This document shows positions 8,419-19,523 of a stretch of DNA of 58,005 nt, piece by piece (position 1 is the first letter of the stretch; every line of letters begins with the position of its first letter). A program made the position numbers and the translations under genes. The notes beneath the pieces were generated by a model, which was not told where the DNA came from, ran no database searches, and worked only from the letters and a program-made list of their open reading frames with translations. This DNA is from Hyphomicrobiales bacterium. Lineage in GTDB: Bacteria; Pseudomonadota; Alphaproteobacteria; Rhizobiales; Xanthobacteraceae. The stretch is taken from the NCBI GenBank assembly GCA_003135415.1, contig PLBP01000007.1, positions 127,530 to 185,534 of the forward strand, in the 5' to 3' direction.

Positions 8419-9858
8419 ATGACTGAAATCACGACGCCCAGCGTCACCCGCTTCGCGCCCTCACCGACCGGATTTCTTCACATCGGCGGCGCGCGCACGG
8501 CGCTCTTCAACTGGCTCTACGCGCGCGGCCGCGGCGGCAAGATGCTGCTCCGCATCGAGGACACCGACCGCGCGCGCTCCACCAAAGAAGCGATCGACGC
8601 GATTTTCGACGGCCTCACCTGGCTCGGGATCGATTGGGACGGCGAGCCCGTGTTCCAGTTCGCGCGCGCCGCGCGCCACCGCGAGATCGCGGAAGCGCTT
8701 CTCGCGGTCGGCCGCGCCTATCGCTGCTATGCCTCGCCGCAGGAATTGCAGGAGATGCGCGATGCCGCCCGCCGCGAGGGCCGTACGCCGCGCTATGACG
8801 GCCGCTGGCGCGATCGTGACCTGTCGGAGGCCCCGCCGGGCGTCGAGCCGGTGATCCGGCTCAAGGCGTCGAACGAGGGCGAGACCGTCATCGACGATCT
8901 CGTGCAGGGCCGCGTCACCTGGCAGAACAAGGAGCTCGACGACCTCATATTATTGCGCTCCGACGGCACGCCGACCTACATGCTGGGCGTTGTCGTCGAC
9001 GACCACGACATGGCCGTGACCCATATTATTCGCGGCGACGATCACCTCACCAATGGCGCGCGTCAGGCGCAAATCTACGAGGCGCTTGGCTGGCCGATCC
9101 CGAAGATGGCGCACATTCCGCTCATCCACGGCGCCGACGGCGCCAAGCTCTCCAAGCGCCATGGCGCGCTTGGCGTCGAGGCCTATCGCGCCATGGGCTA
9201 TCTGCCGGCGGCGATGCGCAACTACCTCGTGCGTCTCGGCTGGAGCCACGGCGACCAGGAGATTTTCTCGACCGAGGAATTGCTTTCGCTGTTCGATCTC
9301 AACCGCGTCGGCCGCTCGGCCGCGCGCTTCGACTTCGCGAAGCTAGAGAGCCTGAACGGCCTCTATATTCGCCAGGCTCCCGATCAGGAGCTGATCGACG
9401 CGCTGGAGAAATTTCTGCCCGAACTCCCCGATGGGGCGGCGCTGGCACCACGCTTCAAGCTCTTGCGCACGCAGATTGCCGCGATCATGCCCGGGCTGAA
9501 AGAGCGCGCGAAAACCCTGATCGAACTCGTGGACGGCACGCGTTTCCTCCTCGACGAGCGCCCGCTCAAGATCGAGGACAAGGCGAAGGCCATCCTCACG
9601 CCCGAGGCGCGCGCGATCCTCAAGCGCACCATTGCCGTGCTCGAAAAAACCGATTGGGAGGCAGGCACCCTCGATGCCGCCGTCCGGGCGCTCGCCGATA
9701 GCGAAAAAGTGAAGCTCGCGGCCGTGGCACAACCGCTGCGCGCGGCGCTGACCGGCAAGTCGACTTCGACCGGGATCTTCGACGTATTGATCGCGCTCGG
9801 ACGCGACGAAAGCCTCGCGCGCCTGCGCGACCAGGCCGGGATCGCCGCGGCCGCCTAA
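8419..9858 (+). CDS. gltX: Glutamyl-tRNA synthetase
   Basis: Class I aminoacyl-tRNA synthetase charging tRNA(Glu). Alphaproteobacteria often carry two GltX and mischarge tRNA(Gln) for GatCAB; which one this is cannot be told here. 479 residues, normal. The HIGH motif appears as HIGG at residues 21-24 in [20 protein letters not shown], and the KMSKS motif as KLSKR near residue 243. The helical anticodon-binding region fills the C-terminal third. Preceded by the cfa-flanking repeat, followed after 177 bases by gltA. Confidence 0.96.
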   Translation: MTEITTPSVTRFAPSPTGFLHIGGARTALFNWLYARGRGGKMLLRIEDTDRARSTKEAIDAIFDGLTWLGIDWDGEPVFQFARAARHREIAEALLAVGRAYRCYASPQELQEMRDAARREGRTPRYDGRWRDRDLSEAPPGVEPVIRLKASNEGETVIDDLVQGRVTWQNKELDDLILLRSDGTPTYMLGVVVDDHDMAVTHIIRGDDHLTNGARQAQIYEALGWPIPKMAHIPLIHGADGAKLSKRHGALGVEAYRAMGYLPAAMRNYLVRLGWSHGDQEIFSTEELLSLFDLNRVGRSAARFDFAKLESLNGLYIRQAPDQELIDALEKFLPELPDGAALAPRFKLLRTQIAAIMPGLKERAKTLIELVDGTRFLLDERPLKIEDKAKAILTPEARAILKRTIAVLEKTDWEAGTLDAAVRALADSEKVKLAAVAQPLRAALTGKSTSTGIFDVLIALGRDESLARLRDQAGIAAAA

Positions 9859-10035
9859 GGTTTCGGCATCTCCCGCACGCCTGTGGCGCAGCTGCTCTGC
9901 TTGCTTGTGCGGTGCGAAAGAGCTACCAAATTAAGGGTTAGACCGGAGCCCCCACCCTCTGGCTCGCCGCTTTTGGCGGCTTCGAGCCACGCGGCCTTCG
10001 GCCCGATCGCCTGCGCTGTAAGGGAGATTCCCGAG

Positions 10036-11343
10036 ATGGACGCGAAAATGGCGAATACCAAGACGAGCAAGATTTCCGTTGGCGACCAGAGCTGGTCGTT
10101 TCCGATCCACGAAGGAACGATCGGTCCATCGGTGATCGATATCGCCAAGCTCTACAGCCAGACCGGGATGTTCACCTACGATCCCGGCTACACCTCGACC
10201 GGCAGTTGCGAGTCGAAGATCACCTACATCGACGGCGACGAGGGCGTCCTGCTCTATCGCGGCTACCCGATCGAGCAGCTCGCCGAGCACGGCGATTTTC
10301 TCGAGACCTGCTATCTGCTGCTCTACGGCGAATTGCCGACGGCGGCACAGCGCGCCGATTTCGTCAAGCGCGTGACCAATCACACCATGGTCCACGAGCA
10401 GATGAGCCGCTTCTTCCAGGGCTTCCGCCGCGACGCGCACCCGATGGCGGTGATGGTCGGCTCCGTCGGCGCGCTCTCGGCCTTCTATCACGACTCGACC
10501 GACATCTCCGATCCGCAGCAGCGGCTGATCGCCTCGATCCGCATGATCGCGAAAATGCCGACGCTCGCCGCCATGGCCTACAAATATTCGATCGGCCAGC
10601 CCTTCATCTATCCGAAGAACGAGCTCAACTACGCCACCAACTTCCTGCGCATGTGCTTCGCGGTGCCGTGCGAAGAGTACAAGCCCAACCAAGTGCTTGC
10701 GCGCGCGATGGATCGCATCTTCATCCTGCACGCCGACCACGAGCAGAACGCATCGACCTCGACGGTGCGGCTCGCGGGCTCCTCGGGCGCCAATCCCTTC
10801 GCCTGCGTCGCAGCCGGCATCGCCTGCCTATGGGGGCCCGCCCATGGCGGCGCCAACGAGGCGGCGCTGAAAATGCTCGCCGAGATCGGTCACGTCGACC
10901 GCATTCCCGAATACATCAAGCGCTCGAAGGACAAGAACGATCCGTTCCGCCTGATGGGCTTCGGGCATCGCGTCTATCATAACTACGATCCGCGCGCGAA
11001 AATCATGCAGAAGACCTGCCACGAGGTCTTGAACGAGCTTGGCATCAAGGACGATCCGCTGCTTGACGTCGCGCTGGAACTCGAGCGCATCGCGCTCAAG
11101 GACGAATACTTCATCGAGAAGAAGCTTTACCCGAACATCGACTTCTATTCGGGCATCACGCTCAAAGCGATGGGATTCCCGACCACCATGTTCACCGTCC
11201 TGTTCGCGCTCGCGCGCACTGTCGGCTGGATCGCGCAGTGGAAGGAAATGATCGAGGATCCGAGCCAGAAAATCGGCCGCCCGCGCCAGCTCTACACCGG
11301 CGCCACCAAACGCGATTACACGCCGATCTCGCGGCGGAAATAA
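10036..11343 (+). CDS. gltA: Citrate synthase
   Basis: Condenses oxaloacetate with acetyl-CoA to open the TCA cycle. 435 residues, the length of the type II (hexameric, NADH-sensitive in many Gram-negatives) enzyme. The catalytic region is visible as [31 protein letters not shown] and [13 protein letters not shown], carrying the His and Asp residues of the family. ATG 10036 follows AGGGAG (10021-10026) at a good distance; the open frame extends further upstream but without homology. It converges on fabH with 15 bases between stops and no clear terminator. Confidence 0.96.
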   Translation: MDAKMANTKTSKISVGDQSWSFPIHEGTIGPSVIDIAKLYSQTGMFTYDPGYTSTGSCESKITYIDGDEGVLLYRGYPIEQLAEHGDFLETCYLLLYGELPTAAQRADFVKRVTNHTMVHEQMSRFFQGFRRDAHPMAVMVGSVGALSAFYHDSTDISDPQQRLIASIRMIAKMPTLAAMAYKYSIGQPFIYPKNELNYATNFLRMCFAVPCEEYKPNQVLARAMDRIFILHADHEQNASTSTVRLAGSSGANPFACVAAGIACLWGPAHGGANEAALKMLAEIGHVDRIPEYIKRSKDKNDPFRLMGFGHRVYHNYDPRAKIMQKTCHEVLNELGIKDDPLLDVALELERIALKDEYFIEKKLYPNIDFYSGITLKAMGFPTTMFTVLFALARTVGWIAQWKEMIEDPSQKIGRPRQLYTGATKRDYTPISRRK

Positions 11344-11358
11344 ACAGCCGGACGATTG

Positions 11359-12432
11359 CTATTCGGCGGGCGTCTCGCTGAAGGCACGCGGCTTGCCGGC
11401 CGCCTTCGCCGCCTTGGCGCCGTCATAGGCCCAGTTGAGATAGGCGCTGCCCCACGTAAAGCCGCCACCGAAGGCCGCGAACACGAGGCGGTCGCCGGTC
11501 TTTAATTTCGACTCGTAATCCCACAGGCAAAGCGGGATCGTCGCCGCGGTCGTGTTGCCGTATTTCTGCAGCGTCATCATTACCTTGTCGTGGGGAATGC
11601 CCAGGCGGTCGGCGATCGCTTCGAGAATGCGTTTATTCGCCTGATGCGGTACGAACCAATTGACGTCGTCGATCGTCAAATTGTTGCGCGTCATAATTTC
11701 GCGGACCGAGGCCGACATCCGTTCGGTCGCTGCGCGGAACACCGCGGGTCCGTTCAAATAAAGATAGTGCATGCGCGCTTCGACCGTCGCCGCCGAAGGC
11801 GGAAGCCGGCTGCCGCCGGCCTTTTGGTGAATATGCTTCATTCCGGATCCGTCGGAGTGGAGTTCGATGTCGACGAGGCCCGCACCGGTGTCGCTGGGCT
11901 CCAATAGCACCGCACCCGCGCCGTCGCCAAACAGAACGCACGTGGTGCGGTCGGTGTAGTCGATCATGTTCGACATCTTGTCGGCGCCGACAAGGATCGC
12001 CTTCTTCGCGCGGCCCGTCTCGACGAATTGCGAGGCGACATCGAGCCCATAGACGAAGCCCGAGCACGCCGCCTGAATGTCGAAGCTGCCGACATGGCGC
12101 ATTCCGACCATGTCGCAGATCAGGTTGGCGGTCGAGGGCAACACGAAATCCGGTGTGATCGTCGCGCAGACGAGCACGTCGATTTCCTCGGGCCGAGTGC
12201 CGGTCTTGGCTAGCAAGCCGCGCACGGCTTCTGCCGCCATGTGGGAGGTACCGAGCCCCTCGCCCTTCAGGATCCGGCGCTCCTTGATGCCGGTGCGCTC
12301 GGTGATCCATTGATCGGTGGTGTCGACCATGCGCGCGAGCTCGTCGTTGCCGAGCACATAGTCCGGCAGATAGCCGTGAACGCCCGTGATCGCGGCACGC
12401 ACCGGCCCCTTTCTCTCTGGACGCAACAACAT
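11359..12432 (-). CDS. fabH: Beta-ketoacyl-ACP synthase III, Bacteroidota-like
   Basis: Condenses a short acyl-CoA with malonyl-ACP to start fatty-acid chains. 357 residues in a thiolase fold with the full Cys-His-Asn triad: C123 in QAACSGFVYGL, H263 in VPHQANKRI and N293 in KYGNTTAATIPL. Segments AITGVHGYLPDYVL, GTSHMAAEAVRGLL, DYTDRTTCVLFGDGAGAV and AFGGGFTWGSAYLNWAY match FabH of Bacteroidota/Verrucomicrobia as I remember them, not the plsX-linked alphaproteobacterial enzyme. The 11359-12501 interval is an insert between gltA and lpxB. A GTG at 12402, just after AAAGGGG, is an alternative start. A role as second initiator or in secondary metabolism is possible. Confidence 0.9.
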   Translation of the reverse strand: MLLRPERKGPVRAAITGVHGYLPDYVLGNDELARMVDTTDQWITERTGIKERRILKGEGLGTSHMAAEAVRGLLAKTGTRPEEIDVLVCATITPDFVLPSTANLICDMVGMRHVGSFDIQAACSGFVYGLDVASQFVETGRAKKAILVGADKMSNMIDYTDRTTCVLFGDGAGAVLLEPSDTGAGLVDIELHSDGSGMKHIHQKAGGSRLPPSAATVEARMHYLYLNGPAVFRAATERMSASVREIMTRNNLTIDDVNWFVPHQANKRILEAIADRLGIPHDKVMMTLQKYGNTTAATIPLCLWDYESKLKTGDRLVFAAFGGGFTWGSAYLNWAYDGAKAAKAAGKPRAFSETPAE

Positions 12433-12501
12433 CGGCTCGCCACTCTCTGAAGATCGGTTCTTAAGCCTCGGAATTCTAGCTGCTTAGCAAGGTTTTTGCC
12501 A

Positions 12502-13707
12502 TCATGGACGAATTTCATCAACCGCTGATTTTCGTTTGTTTTCAATAACTTCAAGCGTCACGCGGGCGGCACGGCTGCTCGGTTGTTCCTCACCCGTGCC
12601 AAAAATTTGGTCAAGCCGCGTAAACGCCTCGAGCTGTCTCCGGCGCTCCGGCGTATCGTCGAGAAGTAGCGCGAGGCCATGCGCGAGCTTTTTCGCCGTG
12701 CAGTCCTCCTGCATGAATTCCGGCACCACGGCTTCACCGAGCACGAGGTTGGGCAGGCTCGCCGAAGAAACCCGCACTACTGCCCGCACGATCAATCCCT
12801 CCCACGGCAGGACGCGATAGGCGACAACCATGGGCACGTGTGCGAGCGCGAGCTCGAGCGTCACTGTGCCGGAAGCGGCGAGCGCGGCACGCGCGCGCCT
12901 GAATGCCGCGTGTTTTTCCGCTTCGGTAACGACGATGCGCGGCTTCACCGGCCAGCTCTCGACCGCGGCCCTGATTTCCTCTTCGCGCTCGCGCAAGGTC
13001 GGCAGGACGACCTTCATGGGTCCGCGCTTCTCCACGAGACGCCCGATCGCTTCTCCAAAAATCTTGGCGAGGCGGTGGATCTCGCTGTGGCGGCTTCCCG
13101 GCAACACCAGCAGGAGCGGAGGGTTCTCCCGGCGCGATCGCTCCTCCTCGGGCGAAGCCCGCAAATCGCCGATCCGCTCCAGCAAGGGATGGCCGACATA
13201 GGTTGAAGGCGGCCCGCCGAACTTCTTCAGCAAATCGGGCTCGAAGGGGAAAAGCGCCAGGATGTGATCGACGAGCGGCGCCAATTTTCGCGCCCGGCCG
13301 GGGCGCCAAACCCATACCGTCGGCGAGACGTATTTCACGATCGCAAGATCGGGCAGCATGCGCCGCACGCGTCGCGCTACGCGCTGATTGAAATCTGGAC
13401 TGTCGATCAGGATCAAAACATCTGGCGGCGAAGCGATGATCGCCGCCGCCGTCTCGCGGATGCGCCACAGGATAAGCGGAAGCTTGCGGATCACCGAGCC
13501 GAAACCCATGGCCGTCACATCGTCCATCGGAAAAAGGCTCGCGAGCCCCTCCACTGCCATGGCGGGTCCGCCGACGCCGCGAAATCGAATTTCTCCCAAT
13601 AGCCGTTCGCGCATTTTTTTCATCAGGCTCGCGCCAAGCTGATCGCCCGACGCTTCGCCCGCGACGACAAACGCATCGAGCGGATGCCGGGCACCTTTCG
13701 CGCTCAA
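12502..13707 (-). CDS. lpxB: Lipid-A-disaccharide synthase
   Basis: Joins UDP-2,3-diacylglucosamine and lipid X to form the lipid A disaccharide at the cytoplasmic face of the inner membrane. 401 residues in the GT19 family: VVAGEASGDQLGASLM at the N-terminus, IDSPDFNQRVAR, YVSPTVWVWRPGRARKLA and LLVLPGSRHSEIHRLA in the UDP-binding half. It overlaps lpxI by 4 bases (ATGA), so it is translationally coupled as the last gene of the lpx block. fabH begins 69 bases beyond its stop on the same strand. Confidence 0.95.
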   Translation of the reverse strand: MSAKGARHPLDAFVVAGEASGDQLGASLMKKMRERLLGEIRFRGVGGPAMAVEGLASLFPMDDVTAMGFGSVIRKLPLILWRIRETAAAIIASPPDVLILIDSPDFNQRVARRVRRMLPDLAIVKYVSPTVWVWRPGRARKLAPLVDHILALFPFEPDLLKKFGGPPSTYVGHPLLERIGDLRASPEEERSRRENPPLLLVLPGSRHSEIHRLAKIFGEAIGRLVEKRGPMKVVLPTLREREEEIRAAVESWPVKPRIVVTEAEKHAAFRRARAALAASGTVTLELALAHVPMVVAYRVLPWEGLIVRAVVRVSSASLPNLVLGEAVVPEFMQEDCTAKKLAHGLALLLDDTPERRRQLEAFTRLDQIFGTGEEQPSSRAARVTLEVIENKRKSAVDEIRP

Positions 13708-14600
13708 CGGCGCCCCTCTTCGCGCAGCGGAACGCCGATTAGAAAAAGGCCGGCTTGATCGGCGGCACGAACCATCGCATTCGCGTCGGGAACGATGGTT
13801 CCCCCCGCCTCGACCGCGATCCCGCGCAAACCCGCCGCCGCCGCCTGCGCCACTGTCTCCGCACCAATGGCCGGAACATCGATGCGCTTGCTCTGGCCGG
13901 GTTTCGGCGCCTTCACCAGCACTCCTGCCCGCGCCGGCAGCATCAGGCGCCCGCTGTTGCGCATCTCCGCAAGCCGGCTCAGCAGCCCGGCCGTCCCTTC
14001 GGCCGCTTCCACGCCGAGCACGCGGCGGGCGGAAATCGCGACCGCCTGCCCGACATCGAACGGGCCGAGCGCGCGCAGAAGGTCGAAGCCGAGCGCGATA
14101 TCGGTTTCGTCCTCGGCAGACGGCCGATGCGCCCCGAGCACGCCCGCCGGAATCATGAGTTCAGGAGCAACCTCATGCACGCCCATCAGATGGAACCCGT
14201 AATCGTCGAGAAGACTGGCGACTCCGGAAAGCAAATGATCGTCGCCGCCGCGGTAAAGCCGGGCGAGCCGCGGCAGAATTCGAAACGTGGTCCAATCCAG
14301 CCGAAAATCCAGAAGCTTGGGACGGAGCACGGAACCGATCACGACGAGATCGCGCACGCCATGCTTGCGGGCAAGCTTGACGCTTGTCCCAAACGCGCCG
14401 AATGGCATCCATTCGTGCGGAAATCGCTCGACGCCAGGATCGGCAAAACCGCGGAGTGCAAGCAGCACAACAGGCCGGCCGCGCCGCTGAACGGCTTCGG
14501 CGACCGCAATTGGAAAAGTGCCGGCACCGCAGACGATTCCGAGCGGATCGGAGTTCACATCGGTCCCCGGCCCCGAGGATTTCGCCGCGGCCGACATCAA
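13704..14600 (-). CDS. lpxI: UDP-2,3-diacylglucosamine diphosphatase LpxI
   Basis: Hydrolyses UDP-2,3-diacylglucosamine to lipid X and UMP, the alphaproteobacterial replacement for LpxH. 298 residues (DUF1009 family): PLGIVCGAGTFPIAVAEA, DLVVIGSVLRPKLLDFR, LYRGGDDHLLSGVASLL and GTIVPDANAMVRAADQAG are typical. It overlaps lpxB downstream and lpxA upstream by 4 bases each. The preceding and following steps are encoded by its immediate neighbours. Confidence 0.93.
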   Translation of the reverse strand: MMSAAAKSSGPGTDVNSDPLGIVCGAGTFPIAVAEAVQRRGRPVVLLALRGFADPGVERFPHEWMPFGAFGTSVKLARKHGVRDLVVIGSVLRPKLLDFRLDWTTFRILPRLARLYRGGDDHLLSGVASLLDDYGFHLMGVHEVAPELMIPAGVLGAHRPSAEDETDIALGFDLLRALGPFDVGQAVAISARRVLGVEAAEGTAGLLSRLAEMRNSGRLMLPARAGVLVKAPKPGQSKRIDVPAIGAETVAQAAAAGLRGIAVEAGGTIVPDANAMVRAADQAGLFLIGVPLREEGRR

Positions 14601-15406
14601 ACATCTTCCTCGCCGCCCGACGCGCGCGGCGTCGTCAAACGCCGTTTGCCCGCTTCGCGCACGAATTGCACGACACGCTGCACATTCGCATCGCCCGGGA
14701 ATTCCGCCGCGACCTTTTCCGCCGACTCGAGCACCGTGCCAGGGTCCGCGAACAGCATCCGATAGGCATGGCGCAGCGCATGGATTTGCGGCCGCGTCAG
14801 CCCGCCCCGCTTCAGGCCGACGATATTCAATCCCGCAAGCTCGGCGCGCTGGCCGAGGGCGGCCGCGAACGGGATCACATCATGCACGACCCCCGTGAGC
14901 CCCCCGATCACAGCCCGCTCGCCGATGCGCACGAACTGATGCACCGCCGCGTAGCCGCCCATGAAGACGAAATCGCCGACCGTGCAGTGGCCCCCGAGCG
15001 TTCCGCCGTTCGCGAACGTCACATGGTTTCCGACGATGCAGTCGTGCCCGACATGCGCGTAGGCCATGAACATGCAGTGCTCGCCCACGCGCGTTTCCAT
15101 GCGGCCGCTCGCGGTTCCGGTATTCATCGTCGCCGACTCGCGGATCACGCAATCGGCGCCGATCAAGAGCCGGCTCGGCTCGCCCTTGTAGTGCACCGAT
15201 TGCGGCGGGGTTCCGAGCGAAGCGAACGGGTAAATAAGCGCGCGCGGACCGATGGTCGTCACGCCCGCGATATGCACATGCGCGAGCAGCTTGCAATCGT
15301 CGCCGATGGTGACGTCGGGTCCGATAATGCAATAAGGGCCGATTTCGACACTCGCGCTGATTTTCGCGGAGTCGGCGATCCGCGCCGTGGAATCGATCCG
15401 TGCCAC
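14597..15406 (-). CDS. lpxA: UDP-N-acetylglucosamine acyltransferase
   Basis: Transfers a 3-hydroxyacyl chain from ACP to UDP-GlcNAc, the first step of lipid A synthesis. 269 residues: a left-handed beta-helix of hexapeptide repeats in the N-terminal two thirds (IGPYCIIGPDVTIGDDC onward), HDCIVGNHVTFANGG with the catalytic His region, and a helical C-terminal domain (LNIVGLKRGGLTRPQIHAL). It starts 3 bases after fabZ and overlaps lpxI by 4. Confidence 0.95.
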   Translation of the reverse strand: MARIDSTARIADSAKISASVEIGPYCIIGPDVTIGDDCKLLAHVHIAGVTTIGPRALIYPFASLGTPPQSVHYKGEPSRLLIGADCVIRESATMNTGTASGRMETRVGEHCMFMAYAHVGHDCIVGNHVTFANGGTLGGHCTVGDFVFMGGYAAVHQFVRIGERAVIGGLTGVVHDVIPFAAALGQRAELAGLNIVGLKRGGLTRPQIHALRHAYRMLFADPGTVLESAEKVAAEFPGDANVQRVVQFVREAGKRRLTTPRASGGEEDV

Positions 15407-15409
15407 GCT

Positions 15410-15871
15410 TTAATCGCCCACGATCATGGCGCCGACCTCGGCCTGGGCGGCAAGCCCGCCTTTGATCTTGGCCTCGCCGTGGAACCACCACATCAGCTTG
15501 CGCTGCGCCTTCTTCTTCATGTGGATCTCGAGCACGTCGCCGGGCACCACCGGCCGGCGAAACTTGGCCTTGTCGATGGTGAGGAACAGCACGGATTTCG
15601 GCGGATTGTCGTAGCCGCGCGAAAGCGCGCAGATCGCGCCCGCCGTCTGCGCCATGGCTTCGATCACGAGCACACCGGGCATCACCGGCTGTCCCGGAAA
15701 ATGCCCCTGAAAGAACGGCTCGTTGATCGTGACGTTCTTGATGCCGATGCAGGATTCGTCGCCGCGCACTTCGATGATCCGGTCCACCAGGAGAAACGGA
15801 TAGCGGTGCGGAATCAGGCGCAGGATGTCCTTCATCTCGATCGTCGTTTGCGTTTTATGCCGCGTGTCCAT
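15410..15871 (-). CDS. fabZ: 3-hydroxyacyl-ACP dehydratase FabZ
   Basis: Dehydrates 3-hydroxyacyl-ACP in fatty-acid elongation, drawing on the same substrate pool as LpxA and LpxD. 153 residues with a hotdog fold: [34 protein letters not shown] with the catalytic His, and the Glu in VLVIEAMAQ. Placement between lpxD and lpxA is the standard arrangement and presumably helps balance lipid A against phospholipid synthesis. Confidence 0.95.
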   Translation of the reverse strand: MDTRHKTQTTIEMKDILRLIPHRYPFLLVDRIIEVRGDESCIGIKNVTINEPFFQGHFPGQPVMPGVLVIEAMAQTAGAICALSRGYDNPPKSVLFLTIDKAKFRRPVVPGDVLEIHMKKKAQRKLMWWFHGEAKIKGGLAAQAEVGAMIVGD

Positions 15872-15886
15872 CGATTCGCTCTACGC

Positions 15887-16948
15887 TCAATCCTTGTCTG
15901 GCCGATCGGCCGCATGCTTGCCTCCGGCGAGTTTTCTCAGCGCCGACACTTCGCGGAAGAATTCGCGGATCGGTTTTGCCGGCGTGCCTCCCCATCTCTC
16001 GCCTGCGGGTATGTCGTGCATCACACCACTTTTCGCCGCGATCTGAGCGCCTTCTCCGACTTGCGTGTGGTCGGCAAGCGCCGCCTGCCCGCCCACCATC
16101 ACATGGTCGCCGAGCGTGCAACTGCCGGAAATTCCGACTTGGGCCACGATAATGCAATGCCGGCCGATCGACACGTTGTGCGCGATCTGCACGAGATTGT
16201 CGATCTTGGTGCCCTCCCCGATCATGGTGTCGCGATTGGCGCCGCGGTCGATCGTGGTGTTGGCGCCGATTTCCACGTCGTCCTGGATGATGACGCGTCC
16301 CACTTGCGGCACTTTGAGGTGCGCGCTCTTTCCCGGCAGATAACCGAACCCGTCCTGGCCGATACGCACGCCGGGATGGACGATGACGCGGTTACCTAGA
16401 AGCGCGTGCTGGATGCTGACGCCGGCGCCGATCGAGCAATCGCGCCCGATCCGGACACCGGCGCCAATGACGGCATTGGCGCCGACGATGGTGCCCGCCC
16501 CGATCTCGGCGCGCGGACCGATGACGGCACCTGGATCCGCCGCCACACCGTCCTCGAGCCGCGCCTCGGGATGTACGGACGCACCCGAGGCGATACCTCT
16601 TCCGCCGAACAGAGCCGCGGGCTTCAGTGATTGCTCGAACAGTGCGCGCGCCACCGTCACATAGGCGCGATAAGGCTCCTTCACCACAAGCGCAGCAACG
16701 CCTGCGGGCGCCGACTCGGCGTGTGCGCGGGCGACGAAACAGGCGCCGGCGCCGGTCGAGCGAAACGCCTCGAGAAAATTCCTATTTTCGAGAAAGGCGA
16801 GATCGAAGGGCCCGGCGAAATCGAGCGTCTTGACGCCCCTGATCATGCGTCCGAGATCCGCCCCGTTCGCGACTTCGGCGCCGGTCAAGGCGGCGATTTC
16901 GCCGAGCGCGAGCGGCGTTCCGGCGCGAGAAAATATCACCTCGGTCAT
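15887..16948 (-). CDS. lpxD: UDP-3-O-(3-hydroxyacyl)glucosamine N-acyltransferase
   Basis: Adds the N-linked hydroxyacyl chain, the third lipid A step. 353 residues: an N-terminal uridine-binding domain (about 1-110), then about ten hexapeptide-repeat coils with [15 protein letters not shown] carrying the catalytic His, and a short C-terminal helix. I start at ATG 16948 ([10 protein letters not shown]), where homology begins; the longer frame runs back over the 46-base bamA-lpxD spacer. The cofactor chain is supplied by the FabZ-linked pathway next door. Confidence 0.94.
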   Translation of the reverse strand: MTEVIFSRAGTPLALGEIAALTGAEVANGADLGRMIRGVKTLDFAGPFDLAFLENRNFLEAFRSTGAGACFVARAHAESAPAGVAALVVKEPYRAYVTVARALFEQSLKPAALFGGRGIASGASVHPEARLEDGVAADPGAVIGPRAEIGAGTIVGANAVIGAGVRIGRDCSIGAGVSIQHALLGNRVIVHPGVRIGQDGFGYLPGKSAHLKVPQVGRVIIQDDVEIGANTTIDRGANRDTMIGEGTKIDNLVQIAHNVSIGRHCIIVAQVGISGSCTLGDHVMVGGQAALADHTQVGEGAQIAAKSGVMHDIPAGERWGGTPAKPIREFFREVSALRKLAGGKHAADRPDKD

Positions 16949-16994
16949 GTATCTTTCGACGCCGCGCGCGCGGCCGTCGCCCAAACGGCGCTCG

Positions 16995-19523
16995 TCAGAA
17001 ATTCGTCCCGCCGCTGAAGCGGAAGAATTGGGTCTTGTCGTAAGACTCCTTGGTGAGCGCCTTCGCAAAATCGAAGCGGATGGGACCGAACGGCGAAGTC
17101 CAGATCAAGCTCACGCCGGTCGAGGTGCGGATCGAGCTCGAGTCGGCAACGCAGACCGAAACGTTTTCCTTGGGTCCAGTCGTTCCAGTGGGGCAAGCAA
17201 TCTGGCCCAACCCGCTACCGTATGGATTGCCGATGCCCGCAAACGACGAACCGCCCTTATAGCCCCAGAGCGAACCCGCGTCGGCGAAAATGCCCGCCTT
17301 GAGGCCGAGTTCCTTCGGCATGAATGACAGCGGGAACTGCACTTCGGCGGTCGCGCCCCAGTACATCGCGCCGCCGAGCGCGTCTTGGAAGGTGGAGCCA
17401 AGATCGCGCGGTCCGATGCCCGAGGGCTGGAACCCGCGCACGAGCTCCGGTCCCTTGAAGAACTGGTCGAGAATGCGAAGCCCGTTGCCGCTGGTGCCAT
17501 TGCTACCAGTTGAAACCACGTAGCCGCCTTGGGCGCGCAATAAGCCGACGTAATCGCCGCCGAGCGGCGTGTAAATTCTTCCGTCGACTGAATTCCGCAA
17601 GTAGTTCGAGTCGCCCCCCACGCCGGCAAAGTCCTGGCTCAGATTGACCATGACGCCCCTCGACGGATCCTTGTTGTTATCGAGGGTGTTGTAGACCAGC
17701 GAATAGCCGATGGACGACGTCAGCGTGGTTCCGAGCATCTGCTTGATGGCGGCCGATACTTCGCTTGGATCGCCCGGGGCGCCCGTGCCGTTGTAATTCG
17801 GATTGGTGGTACAGCCAGCCGGAAAGTCGGTAACGCCGTCCGAAAGAAGGCGGCAGCCGTCCGTATAGCCCGAAGGCGCCCCGATCTTTCTCGTGAAGAG
17901 CGAATAACGCGCCCCCAAACTCAAATCGTCGTTGAGCGGCATGCTCGCCAGCAACGAACCGCCGATCGTCGTGACTTCATAACTCTGATAGGTGGTCGCG
18001 AGCTGTTGCTTGGCAAAAAGGCTGAAACCGCCGCCGACCCGGTATCCGAGCAAATAGGGATCGGTGAAGCTGAATTCGGCGCCGCGCTGATATTGCCCGT
18101 AGGACACGCTCGCGCGCACATAATCGCCCTTGCCGAGGAAGTTGCGCTCACCGACCGAGACCTCGGCGAGCCAACCGGCGGAGGTCGAATAACCGCCGGC
18201 AATCGAGAATTCACCGGTGAGCTGGTCTTCGACATCGACGTTGACGATGATGCGATCGGGAGCGGAGCCCGGCTCGTTGGTGATCTTGACGTTCTTGAAG
18301 TAGCCGAGATTCTTCAACCTGCGTTCGGCGCGATCGATGAGCGCGCGATTATAGGGGTCACCTTCGTAAATATCGAATTCGCGCCGGACCACGTAATCGC
18401 GCGTCCGTATGTTGCCCCGGATATTGATCCGCTCGATATAGACGCGCGGCCCCTCTTCGACCACGTAGACAAGATTGATCCGGCGCGCGCTGAAATCGCG
18501 GTCGCCGCGCGGGCGCACCTGCGAGAAGGCATAGCCGCGCTTGGCGAGCTCGATCGTGAGGTCCTCGACCGACTTCTCGACCAATTCGGCATTGTAAATT
18601 TCGCCGCTCTTCGTGCGCACGTAACTCATAACCGCGGCCGGGTCCACGTCGCGGATGTTCGAAATCACGTCGACGCTGCCGGTACGGTATTGCTCGCCCT
18701 CCTCGATGGTGATGGTGATCACGAACCCATCCGCCGCCTTGTCGACCTCGGCATTCGCCGAGATGATGCGGAAGTCGGCGTAGCCGTTCTTGAGATAGAA
18801 CCGCCGCAGTTGCTCCTGGTCGGCGCTGACGCGATCCGGATCGTAGACATCCGTGCTCTTGATCCAGCTCAACCAATTGGTTTCCGTCGTCGTCAGCACA
18901 TCGCGCAGCTTCCAATCCGAAAACGCCTTGTTGCCGATGAACACGATCTTCTTGATGGTCGTCCTGTCGCCTTCGTTGATCTCGAAGACGAGATCGACCC
19001 GGCCGTTTCCGCGACCGATGACCTTGGGATCGACCCGAACGCCGAAGCGGCCGCCGCGGCGATAGACTTCGATGATGCGCTGCACGTCGGCTTGCACGGT
19101 GTTACGCGACAACGGCCCGCGCGCCTTCGATTGGATTTCGGCGATCAGCGTCTCGTCCTTAACCTTCTTGTTACCCTCGAACGCGATGCGGCTGATGATC
19201 GAATTTTCCACGACCGACACCACCAGCCGATTGCCGACCAGATTGATCCGCACGTCCTCGAACAGGCCGGTGGCGTAGAGCGTTTTCAGCGCTTCGTCGA
19301 TTTTCTGAGGATCTGCCCGCTCGCCCGGCTTGATGCCGACATAGCCAAGGATCGCCTCGGTATCGACGCGCCGGTTGCCCTGCACAACAACGGCGGCGAC
19401 CACCGTTTGAGCGACGGCCTGGTTGGAGGTCGCAATGGACACGGCTCCAACGCCCACGACCCCGCCAAAAGCGATGGCCGCGAGGAAGGCGATTCTGCAA
19501 AGAACGCGGACTCGAAGTTTCAT
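16995..19523 (-). CDS. bamA: Outer membrane protein assembly factor BamA
   Basis: Central Omp85 protein that inserts beta-barrel proteins into the outer membrane. 842 residues: a signal peptide ([20 protein letters not shown] to about AVAQ at 39), five POTRA domains to about residue 430, and a C-terminal 16-strand barrel entered near [16 protein letters not shown]. The end FRFSGGTNF has the terminal Phe typical of outer-membrane proteins. ATG 19523 gives the signal peptide directly after the initiator. It sits between rseP and lpxD, as is usual in proteobacteria. Confidence 0.95.
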   Translation of the reverse strand: MKLRVRVLCRIAFLAAIAFGGVVGVGAVSIATSNQAVAQTVVAAVVVQGNRRVDTEAILGYVGIKPGERADPQKIDEALKTLYATGLFEDVRINLVGNRLVVSVVENSIISRIAFEGNKKVKDETLIAEIQSKARGPLSRNTVQADVQRIIEVYRRGGRFGVRVDPKVIGRGNGRVDLVFEINEGDRTTIKKIVFIGNKAFSDWKLRDVLTTTETNWLSWIKSTDVYDPDRVSADQEQLRRFYLKNGYADFRIISANAEVDKAADGFVITITIEEGEQYRTGSVDVISNIRDVDPAAVMSYVRTKSGEIYNAELVEKSVEDLTIELAKRGYAFSQVRPRGDRDFSARRINLVYVVEEGPRVYIERINIRGNIRTRDYVVRREFDIYEGDPYNRALIDRAERRLKNLGYFKNVKITNEPGSAPDRIIVNVDVEDQLTGEFSIAGGYSTSAGWLAEVSVGERNFLGKGDYVRASVSYGQYQRGAEFSFTDPYLLGYRVGGGFSLFAKQQLATTYQSYEVTTIGGSLLASMPLNDDLSLGARYSLFTRKIGAPSGYTDGCRLLSDGVTDFPAGCTTNPNYNGTGAPGDPSEVSAAIKQMLGTTLTSSIGYSLVYNTLDNNKDPSRGVMVNLSQDFAGVGGDSNYLRNSVDGRIYTPLGGDYVGLLRAQGGYVVSTGSNGTSGNGLRILDQFFKGPELVRGFQPSGIGPRDLGSTFQDALGGAMYWGATAEVQFPLSFMPKELGLKAGIFADAGSLWGYKGGSSFAGIGNPYGSGLGQIACPTGTTGPKENVSVCVADSSSIRTSTGVSLIWTSPFGPIRFDFAKALTKESYDKTQFFRFSGGTNF

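Noticed and set aside
14384-16399. 671-codon plus-strand open frame opposite lpxI-lpxA-fabZ-lpxD
   Set aside because: Shadow of four well-supported lipid A genes; low-complexity Arg/His/Asp composition.
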